DNA of 24,452 nucleotides from an uncultured Mycoplasmatota bacterium (lineage in GTDB: Bacteria > Bacillota_I > Bacilli_A > RF39 > UBA660): assembly GCA_900547995.1 (NCBI GenBank), contig URIY01000025.1, forward strand, positions 1 to 24,452. Direction: 5' to 3'. The position numbers and the translations under genes are program-made. Shown here one piece after another: positions 14,212-20,827 of this stretch (position 1 is its first letter; every line of letters starts with the position of its first letter). The notes beneath the pieces are model-generated. The model saw only the letters and a program-made list of their open reading frames with translations, made no database searches and was not told the DNA's origin.

Positions 14212-16536
14212 ATGTTTGGTAATTTTACAGAAGATGCTAGAAAAATACTTGTTGATGCAAAAAAGGAAATGTATGAATTAAATCATCCATATGTTGGTAG
14301 TGAACATTTAATGTTATCGATATTAAAAACAGATAATAGTGTATCTCAAAAACTTAAAGAATATAATTTAAATTATGATACTTTAAGAGAAGAAATAATA
14401 AATGTAATTGGTGTAGGATCAAAACCAAGTGAATGTTTTTTATATACACCACTTTTAAGAAGAATACTTGAAAATGCTATTATAGATAGTAAGGAAAATA
14501 ATAATGGTGATGTTACAATTGAACATCTTTTCGCAAGCTTGCTTGAAGAAGGAGAAGGTGTTGCTATTAGAATAATGATGGGTATGAATATTGATATAGA
14601 TAGTTTATATGATGAATTTTCATATCGTTTTGTTAATACTAAAAAGAAAAAGAATAAAAAATTATTATTAGAAGAAATGGGTATTGATTTAACTAAAAAG
14701 GCACTAGATGGTAATCTTGATCCCGTTGTAGGAAGAGATAATGAACTTAAAAGAGTAATGGAAATATTATGTAGAAGAACGAAAAATAATCCGATATTAA
14801 TAGGTGAAGCAGGTGTTGGTAAAACGGCTATTGCTGAGGAACTTAGTAGACTTATTGTAAATGGTGAAGTACCTATTGCTCTTCGAAATAAAAGAGTAAT
14901 TAATTTAGATATGGCAACTATGGTGGCTGGAACAAAATATCGTGGTGAGTTTGAAGATAGAATGCGCAAGATACTAAAAGAAGTAGAAGAGAATGATGAT
15001 ATAATTCTTTTTATCGATGAAATACACACATTAGTTGGTGCAGGTGGTGCAGAGGGAGCTATCGACGCATCTAATATATTTAAACCTGCTCTTGCTAGAA
15101 ATAAATTAAGATGTATAGGTGCAACTACTTTAGACGAATATAAAAAGTTTATTGAAAAAGATAGTGCTTTAGAAAGAAGATTTCAAAAAGTATACGTTGA
15201 TAAACCTGATAGAAAAACAGTTAAAGATATTTTGATGAGATTAAAAAATGTATATGAAAAATTTCATCTTGTTTCTCTTAATGAAGAAATAATAGATTTA
15301 ATAATAGATTTATCAGAAAAATATGTGTATGATCGTAATGAACCAGATAAATCAATAGATATATTAGATGAGGTATGTGCAAGAGTTAATTTGAAAGAAA
15401 GTCATGAACTAAAAGAATATAATGAATTAAATAAAAAGTTAAAAAGCATTTTATTTAATAAAAATGAATCAATCGCAACTAATGATTTTAAACAAGCATC
15501 ACTTTATAAAGATCAAGAAAATGAATTAATGAATAAAATTAATATATTAGAAATGTCTTTATATAAAAAAGATAATATAAAAGTAGTCACTAAAGAGGAT
15601 GTTGCTGATATAATTCATACGAAAACTAAAATACCAGTATACGAATTATTAAAAGATAATAAAACTATTATTCATAATATTGAAAAAACAATAAATAATA
15701 GTATTTTAGGGCAAGATGAAGCTGTTAAAAATACTATTAATATTATTAAACGTTTAAAACTAGGTTTTAGAGATGAAAATAAATGTTATTCTTGTTTATT
15801 TTGTGGTCCATCAGGTGTTGGTAAAACTAAACTTGCTAAATTATTTGGTGAAAATATTGTTAATAAAGACAATATTATAAAATTAGATATGAGTGAGTAT
15901 GCAGAAGCACATAGTGTAAGTAAAATAGTAGGTGCTCCTCCTGGTTATGTTGGATATGAAACAGGAGAGTGTATATTAGATGAAATAAAAGATAAACCAT
16001 ATTCTGTATTAATATTAGATGAAATAGAAAGAGCCTCAACTAGTGTTATTAATTTATTTTTACAAATATTAGATGAGGGTAAAATAAAAGATTCACATGG
16101 TAAAATAGTTCGTTTTGATAATGTTTTTATTGTTATGACTAGTAATATTGGTTTTGATGAAAATATGGTTGGCTTTAATCAAAAAAACAATGATACAGTT
16201 ATATCTAAATTAAAAGAAAACTTTAGTGTACCATTTATTAATAGAATAGATAATATTATTGTGTTTAATAAATTAAATGAAAATATAATTAGAAAATTAA
16301 TAAAAGAAAAAATAAATAACTTAGTAGATAAGTATTATAAAAAAGGAATTAAAATAACAATTAATAATAATGTTATTGATGAAATATTAAAATTAACTAA
16401 CTATGAAGAATTTGGAGCAAGAAAAATAGATAAAATTATTAATGACAAATTAGAAACATCTATTATAGATATGATTATTGATTCTAAGAAAGATATTAAT
16501 ATAAAAACGATTAATGACAAAAAAGTATCGGTATGA
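14212..16536 (+). CDS. clpC: ATP-dependent Clp protease ATPase subunit ClpC
   Basis: A 774-residue Hsp100 unfoldase that feeds proteins to ClpP. Domains in order: Clp N-terminal double repeat (about 1-140); first AAA+ domain with Walker A GEAGVGKT (198-205), pore loop in GTKYRGEFEDR and Walker B LFIDEIH; a short middle part with a UVR-like segment around 420-445; and a second AAA+ domain with Walker A GPSGVGKT (532-539), pore loop PPGYVGYETG, Walker B LILDEIE and sensor MTSNIG. The ClpP-docking tripeptide VGF is at 653-655, so it should work with ClpP rather than alone. It is slightly shorter than B. subtilis ClpC (810). Usually clpC follows ctsR-mcsA-mcsB; here it stands alone behind its own promoter and terminator. 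AGAGGAGGT precedes the ATG. Confidence 0.94.
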   Translation: MFGNFTEDARKILVDAKKEMYELNHPYVGSEHLMLSILKTDNSVSQKLKEYNLNYDTLREEIINVIGVGSKPSECFLYTPLLRRILENAIIDSKENNNGDVTIEHLFASLLEEGEGVAIRIMMGMNIDIDSLYDEFSYRFVNTKKKKNKKLLLEEMGIDLTKKALDGNLDPVVGRDNELKRVMEILCRRTKNNPILIGEAGVGKTAIAEELSRLIVNGEVPIALRNKRVINLDMATMVAGTKYRGEFEDRMRKILKEVEENDDIILFIDEIHTLVGAGGAEGAIDASNIFKPALARNKLRCIGATTLDEYKKFIEKDSALERRFQKVYVDKPDRKTVKDILMRLKNVYEKFHLVSLNEEIIDLIIDLSEKYVYDRNEPDKSIDILDEVCARVNLKESHELKEYNELNKKLKSILFNKNESIATNDFKQASLYKDQENELMNKINILEMSLYKKDNIKVVTKEDVADIIHTKTKIPVYELLKDNKTIIHNIEKTINNSILGQDEAVKNTINIIKRLKLGFRDENKCYSCLFCGPSGVGKTKLAKLFGENIVNKDNIIKLDMSEYAEAHSVSKIVGAPPGYVGYETGECILDEIKDKPYSVLILDEIERASTSVINLFLQILDEGKIKDSHGKIVRFDNVFIVMTSNIGFDENMVGFNQKNNDTVISKLKENFSVPFINRIDNIIVFNKLNENIIRKLIKEKINNLVDKYYKKGIKITINNNVIDEILKLTNYEEFGARKIDKIINDKLETSIIDMIIDSKKDINIKTINDKKVSV

Positions 16537-16544
16537 TACTTTTT
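16520..16544 (+). terminator. Terminator overlapping the clpC stop codon
   Basis: A perfect 10-bp inverted repeat (16520-16529 with 16535-16544) closes a five-base loop. The stem has an A-run on one side and a T-run on the other, so it could act in both directions. The TGA stop (16534-16536) lies at the loop and start of the descending arm. Confidence 0.75.
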
Positions 16545-16568
16545 ATTATATTTATAACAAATAGGTAC

Positions 16569-16596
16569 TTGAAATTTATTTTAGTTATGTTACAAT
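16569..16596 (+). promoter_or_regulatory. Promoter of the two-gene operon 16614-17434
   Basis: TTGAAA (16569-16574) and TACAAT (16591-16596) are 16 bp apart, and TG at 16588-16589 makes an extended -10. The expected start near 16603 is at the ribosome-binding site GGTGAT (16603-16608), so the mRNA leader would be only about 11 bases. Confidence 0.7.
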
Positions 16597-16613
16597 TATT
16601 ATGGTGATAATAT

Positions 16614-17159
16614 ATGCCGATAGAAGAATTGAAAGAGGTTTTAAATAAAAATAAGAATTTAAGTGATGAGGTAAAAAATAATTTATTATCACTATGTAAA
16701 ATTTTTATTGAGGAATTTCCTAATGTTCCACTTGTTTATTTAAAAAATAATTTATCTACTTTAAAAATTGAAAAAGTAAGTAAGTATGTAACTGATGAAT
16801 ATGCGTATTATAATGGTAGTGTTAATACTCTTTATATCAATTATCGTAAAATTGGTGAAGAAGATGATGTTAAACATATAATGATGCATCAATTACTAAA
16901 TATTATTACTTATAATGGTATTTTTAGTGGATTTAATGAGAATAATTTTTTAAAGGCTTTTAATATTGGTTTTACAGAAATTATTACTAATAATTTAGTT
17001 GGTAATGAAGGTGAAATCTTATATTATGATGATGAGGTAGTCGCAACCAATTTACTTGCAAGTATTATTGGATTTGATAAAATGTTAGATGCTTACTTTA
17101 ATAATAATGCATCAATCGTTATTAATAGCCTTATGGAAGCAGGGGAAGATAATATATGA
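16614..17159 (+). CDS. Putative inactive metallopeptidase-like protein
   Basis: A 181-residue soluble protein that I do not recognise as a named family. After a helical N-terminal half, residues 88-98 read HIMMHQLLNII and 117-122 read NIGFTE. This is the layout of a gluzincin peptidase (HExxH then NEGxxE), but the catalytic Glu is Gln (Q93), the second zinc histidine is Asn (N96), and the Glu of NEG is Ile (I118). Only H92 and E122 remain, so if the fold is right the protein is probably a pseudoenzyme. There is no signal peptide or membrane segment. The gene has its own promoter and overlaps the next gene by four bases (ATGA), indicating joint expression. The homology is read by eye and is inference. 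Confidence 0.75.
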   Translation: MPIEELKEVLNKNKNLSDEVKNNLLSLCKIFIEEFPNVPLVYLKNNLSTLKIEKVSKYVTDEYAYYNGSVNTLYINYRKIGEEDDVKHIMMHQLLNIITYNGIFSGFNENNFLKAFNIGFTEIITNNLVGNEGEILYYDDEVVATNLLASIIGFDKMLDAYFNNNASIVINSLMEAGEDNI

Positions 17160-17434
17160 GTTTAGAAGATATAATAAAATTAAGTGAATTATCTAATTAT
17201 AATTTAGATCGAAATAAAACAGGAGAGAGTATTTTATACAAACTTATTGAAAAATTAAATCCTGTAGCAGCAAAACTTGATAGTGAAAAACAAGCAAAAT
17301 ATGAGAATGTATTAGGAATGGCTGATTCTAAAATCTTAAATGGTAATCATCAACATTTAGAAGATGCAGTAAGCCATTATTATATGTGTAAAGAAGAGGT
17401 TGTTAAGCAACGTAATAGTGGAAGAACAATGTAA
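17156..17434 (+). CDS. Hypothetical protein coupled to the preceding gene
   Basis: A 92-residue soluble, mostly helical, charged protein with no motif that I can name. It begins MSLEDIIKLSELSNYNLDRN and contains a His/Tyr-rich stretch near residues 64-77 (HQHLEDAVSHYYMC) before a basic end. Its start overlaps the stop of the degenerate metallopeptidase gene by four bases (ATGA), so the two proteins are likely made in similar amounts and may act together. Its ribosome-binding site lies within the upstream gene (GCAGGGGAAG region). A terminator hairpin starts at its stop codon. Function unknown. Confidence 0.75.
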   Translation: MSLEDIIKLSELSNYNLDRNKTGESILYKLIEKLNPVAAKLDSEKQAKYENVLGMADSKILNGNHQHLEDAVSHYYMCKEEVVKQRNSGRTM

Positions 17435-17461
17435 ATATTAGATTAATTTCTAATATTTTTT
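17433..17461 (+). terminator. Terminator of the two-gene operon
   Basis: A 10-bp AT-rich inverted repeat (17433-17442 with 17449-17458) closes loop TTAATT and is followed by T residues to 17461. It overlaps the stop codon at 17432-17434. Confidence 0.65.
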
Positions 17462-17478
17462 CTATATATTGACATGTT

Positions 17479-17508
17479 TTGAAAACTATGTTAGCGTATA
17501 AATATAAA
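17479..17508 (+). promoter_or_regulatory. Candidate promoter of the M16 gene pair
   Basis: TTGAAA (17479-17484) and TATAAA (17503-17508) are 18 bp apart. A perfect -35 TTGACA at 17469-17474 lies nearby but has no -10 box at a good distance. The leader to 17595 would be about 80 nt; it is AT-rich and shows no clear structure. Confidence 0.45.
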
Positions 17509-17594
17509 AAAGGGTATTTGTTTGAATATGTTGTATCATATATATGAATAATAATTATATAAAACTTACATATACTAAGGAAAGGTGATATCAA

Positions 17595-18866
17595 ATGAAA
17601 TATAGAAAAATAGAGGTGGGACCATATAATTTACATATTATCAAAACGGATAAATTTAAAACAGTAACTATTAGAATTAATTTTAAAAGACCACTTATAA
17701 AAGAAGAAATAACTAAAAGGAATTTACTTGTAGATGTTTTAGCATCTTCTACTAATAAATTTAAAACAGAAAAAATGATGAATATTGAAACAGAAGAATT
17801 ATATGGATTATCTTATGGTTCATCAAGAATTACATCTGGTAAATATTCTATTATGACATTTGATATGTGTTTTATAAATGATAAATATTTGCCTGAATCT
17901 ATTTTTAATAAATCTATAAACTTTATGATGGACATATTATTTAATCAAAATGAAAAAGATGGTAAATTTGATGAAAAGATTTTTGAAATAAATAAAGATA
18001 ATCTTATTGATGAAATTAAAAGTTTTGAGGACAACCCTAGAAAATATAGTTTAGTTAGATTATATGAAATAATGGGTGAAAATAATGAGTTTGAATATCG
18101 TGGATGTGGTTATTTAGATGATGCAATCAATTTAACTAATGAAGAATTATATAACTATTATCAAAATGTTTTAAAAAGTGATATTGTGGATATATTTGTA
18201 CTTGGTGATGTTGATGCAGATGAGATAAAAAATATATTTAAAGATAATTTTAAAATAAATACAATAAAGAAAAAACAAGGTAGTCATTATATAAAACATG
18301 ACAATATTAGAAAAAGAAGTAGAACAAAAATAGAAGAAAAAGACATAAATCAAAGCAAACTTGTTATTGGTTGTAAACTAAATAATTTAAGTGATTATGA
18401 AACAAATTATGTATCTAATATATATTCTTTCATTTTGGGTGGAGGGCCAGATTCTTTATTATTTCAAAATTTAAGAGAAAAAAATTCTCTTTGTTATTAT
18501 GTTTCTTCTAATGTTCAAAAAGTTAATAATTTACTTGTTATTGAATCAGGTATAGATGGAAAAGATTATAAAAAAGCAATTAAAATAATAAAAAAAGAAA
18601 TTAAAAATATGATACTTGGTAACTTTAGTGATGATTTATTAAATAATGGTATTAAAACTTATTTAAGTGCATGTAAAAGCATAGATGATTCACCAAGTGG
18701 AATTATAAATGTGTATGCATCAAAAGAGTATTTAAATATGGATTTACTTGATGAGAGACAAAAAGAAATTATTAAAGTTACAAGAGAAGATGTTATGGAA
18801 TTAGCCAAGAAAGTATATTTAGATACTATATATTTATTAAAAGCCGAGGAATCTTTAGATGAATAA
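17595..18866 (+). CDS. yfmF: M16 peptidase-like protein YfmF (zinc site absent)
   Basis: A 423-residue protein of the M16 (insulinase) fold, soluble and without a signal peptide. It matches the YfmF/YmfF group: the region where active M16B enzymes carry HxxEH reads KRNLLVDVLASSTNKF and then EELYGLSYG, with no zinc ligands. The C-terminal half keeps the substrate-binding Arg/Tyr motif LREKNSLCYYVSS (R294, Y301/Y302). Genome annotation pipelines link this pair to EF-P 5-aminopentanol modification; the reaction, if any, is not known to me. It probably forms a heterodimer with the M16 protein at 19242. AAAGGTGAT precedes the ATG. A hairpin and a DinD fragment follow it. Confidence 0.88.
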   Translation: MKYRKIEVGPYNLHIIKTDKFKTVTIRINFKRPLIKEEITKRNLLVDVLASSTNKFKTEKMMNIETEELYGLSYGSSRITSGKYSIMTFDMCFINDKYLPESIFNKSINFMMDILFNQNEKDGKFDEKIFEINKDNLIDEIKSFEDNPRKYSLVRLYEIMGENNEFEYRGCGYLDDAINLTNEELYNYYQNVLKSDIVDIFVLGDVDADEIKNIFKDNFKINTIKKKQGSHYIKHDNIRKRSRTKIEEKDINQSKLVIGCKLNNLSDYETNYVSNIYSFILGGGPDSLLFQNLREKNSLCYYVSSNVQKVNNLLVIESGIDGKDYKKAIKIIKKEIKNMILGNFSDDLLNNGIKTYLSACKSIDDSPSGIINVYASKEYLNMDLLDERQKEIIKVTREDVMELAKKVYLDTIYLLKAEESLDE

Positions 18867-18907
18867 AAAGTGGTAGCATTCATACATATGTGAGTTATAA
18901 TGCTGTT

Positions 18908-18948
18908 AACAATAAGTAATATAAATTCTATTTAATTACTATTGTTTT
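18908..18948 (+). terminator. Terminator-like hairpin between yfmF and the DinD fragment
   Basis: AACAATA-A-GTAAT (18908-18920) pairs with ATTAC-TATTGTT (18935-18946): 12 bp with one bulged A, a loop of about 14 bases and TTTT at 18945-18948. Just upstream, AGCATT and AATGCT (about 18878 and 18897) could form a second, weaker stem. Confidence 0.5.
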
Positions 18949-18979
18949 AATATTAGAAAATATGTATGGGGGAACGAAT

Positions 18980-19222
18980 ATGAATGAAATAGAAATTAAT
19001 TATAATATGTTTGAAAACAAAAAACATACCGATGAATATGGGTGTGAATATTGGTATGCAAGAGAATTACAGACAATTTTAGATTATACGGAATGGCGTA
19101 AATTTAATGCAGTTATAGAAAAAGCAATTATGGCATGTTCCAATAGTGACGCTAATGTTTATGACCATTTTGTTGGTGTGGGCAAAATGGTTGAAATAAG
19201 TATTTTCAATAAAAGTAATTGA
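18980..19222 (+). pseudogene. Truncated DinD-like DNA-damage-inducible protein D
   Basis: The 80-residue reading frame matches the N-terminus of DinD: CEYWYARELQTILDYTEWRKF, then VIEKAIMACSNS and YDHFVGVGKMVEI. In full-length proteins (274 residues in E. coli) the next segment is rich in Gly/Ala/Lys and continues into SRYACYL. Here the frame changes to SIFNKSN and stops, so about 70 percent of the protein is missing. The yfmH ribosome-binding site follows directly, leaving no room for the remainder. GGGGG (18968-18972) lies 7 nt before the ATG at 18980; an earlier in-frame ATG at 18962 is less likely. It may still be translated, but it is best regarded as a relic. Confidence 0.7.
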
Positions 19223-19241
19223 ATGAGATGGAGGTTTTTAT

Positions 19242-20522
19242 ATGGAAAATAAAAAATTAGAAAATTTAGATTTAACAGTATATCATGATAAGTGTACTAA
19301 TGGTCTTGATATTTATGTTATTCCTAATAATAAAGTAAATAATGTCTATGCTACATTAACTAGTAAATATGGATCTAGGATAAATGAATTTGTACCAATT
19401 GGTGAAAATAAAATGATTAAAGTACCAGAAGGTGTTGCCCATTTCTTGGAACATAAAATGTTTGAACAAAAAAATGGTATAGACCCTTTTACTTTTTATT
19501 CTAATAATGGTGCAAGTGCTAATGCAAATACATCATACTATAAAACAACATATCTCTTTGATGGACCAAATAATGTCAAAGAAAATATAGAATTTTTATT
19601 AGATTATGTACAAGAACCATATTTCACAGATGAAAATGTTGAAAAGGAAAAAGGAATAATTATTCAAGAATATGAAATGTATCAGGATAATCCATATAGC
19701 AGAGGGTATGAATGTTTACTAAAAAATGCTTTTATTAATGATGCAATAAAGTATCCTATTGTAGGAACAAAGCAAAGTATTAATTCAATTACGAAAGAAG
19801 ATTTATATAAATGTTATAATACTTTTTATCATCCATCTAATATGTTTTTAGTTGTAACAGGTAATATAGAACCAAAGGAAATAATTGATTTAGTAAATTT
19901 AAATCAAAATAATAAAACTTTTGAGAATGAAAAGAAAATAGACATAAAAAAAATTAAGGAACCAAATAACATAAATAAAGATTATGAAGAAATTAAAATG
20001 AATATTACTATACCAAAAGTATTTATTGGATATAAAATAAATTTATCTAAAATAAAAAGCATTTCTAAAGCAAAAATAATTAATTATATATGTATATATT
20101 TTGAGATGTTATTTGGTTTAACTTCCAAATGTTTAGAAGATTTACGAAATAATGGAAAGTTACATACTAATATAGAATTAGATTTTGTTGAAGCAGATGA
20201 TAATTTATTATTTGTTATTTCAGCGGAAACAGAAAATTATGATTATTTTATTAAATATATTGATGAAATAATTTTAAATAGTAAATTTACGGAAGAAGAG
20301 TTTAACAGAATGAAAAAAAATTTAATTGGTTCACTTATTAGTATGTCAGATAATATTTTTTCAATTAATTATAAAATTATGAGTAATATTATAAGATATA
20401 ATACTATTATATATGATGATTATAATAATATTGAATCTTTAGACCTTAATGAATGCAATTGTTTAATTGATAATATTTCATTAAAAAATAAGACAGTATG
20501 TGTAATAAAGTCTAGCAAATAA
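19242..20522 (+). CDS. yfmH: M16 zinc peptidase YfmH
   Basis: A 426-residue M16 peptidase with the inverted zinc motif HFLEH at 67-71 (H67, E70, H71) and the likely third ligand E143 in IIIQEYEMYQD. The following NNGASANANTSYYKT is typical of the family active-site surface. Its C-terminal half lacks the Arg/Tyr pair: the matching region reads LRNNGKLHTNIELDF. It therefore complements the protein at 17595, which has the pair but no zinc site; a heterodimer with one composite active site is inferred. In Bacillus the homologues (ymfF, ymfH) are neighbours too. TGGAGGT precedes the ATG. Confidence 0.9.
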   Translation: MENKKLENLDLTVYHDKCTNGLDIYVIPNNKVNNVYATLTSKYGSRINEFVPIGENKMIKVPEGVAHFLEHKMFEQKNGIDPFTFYSNNGASANANTSYYKTTYLFDGPNNVKENIEFLLDYVQEPYFTDENVEKEKGIIIQEYEMYQDNPYSRGYECLLKNAFINDAIKYPIVGTKQSINSITKEDLYKCYNTFYHPSNMFLVVTGNIEPKEIIDLVNLNQNNKTFENEKKIDIKKIKEPNNINKDYEEIKMNITIPKVFIGYKINLSKIKSISKAKIINYICIYFEMLFGLTSKCLEDLRNNGKLHTNIELDFVEADDNLLFVISAETENYDYFIKYIDEIILNSKFTEEEFNRMKKNLIGSLISMSDNIFSINYKIMSNIIRYNTIIYDDYNNIESLDLNECNCLIDNISLKNKTVCVIKSSK

Positions 20523-20551
20523 TTGATTTTTATATAAATATATGCTATACT
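20523..20551 (+). promoter_or_regulatory. secG promoter
   Basis: TTGATT (20523-20528) and TATACT (20546-20551) are 17 bp apart and TG at 20543-20544 makes an extended -10. The -35 box starts directly after the yfmH stop codon. Confidence 0.7.
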
Positions 20552-20574
20552 TTTCATTAGTTAAGGAGGTCATC

Positions 20575-20787
20575 ATGGTAATATTTTTAATGATAATATG
20601 CGTTTTACTTATTGCTATAGTTTTATTGCAAAGTGGTAAGGCTGAAGGGGCTTCAAGTATTATTTCAGGAGGAACTAGCGATTTATTTGCTAATAGAAAA
20701 GAACGCGGTGGAGAATTATTCATTAGTCGTTTAACTCTTGGGCTTGGACTTGTATTTTTAATAATTTGTTTTATAATGGGATTTTAA
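20575..20787 (+). CDS. secG: Preprotein translocase subunit SecG
   Basis: SecG is the small accessory subunit of the SecYEG channel. The 70-residue product has the family layout: a first membrane segment (MVIFLMIICVLLIAIVLLQ), the loop with SGKAEGASSIISGGTSDLFANRK, and a second membrane segment (LGLGLVFLIICFIMGF). The ATG at 20575 has AGGAGG 5 nt upstream; an upstream in-frame ATG at 20542 lies inside the promoter and is rejected. In most Bacillota rnr and smpB follow; here a glycosidase gene follows, and I see no terminator between the two. Confidence 0.93.
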   Translation: MVIFLMIICVLLIAIVLLQSGKAEGASSIISGGTSDLFANRKERGGELFISRLTLGLGLVFLIICFIMGF

Positions 20788-20827
20788 TTATTGAATCTTT
20801 TTCTTGTATGTGGGTTGGTGAATTATT

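Noticed and set aside
14373..15029. Open frame of 218 codons on the minus strand within clpC
   Set aside because: It is a Ser/Ile/Leu-rich shadow of clpC codons with no ribosome-binding site or known motif.
20542..20574. Extended start for secG
   Set aside because: The first ATG lies within the promoter (-10 at 20546-20551); 20575 has AGGAGG at good spacing.
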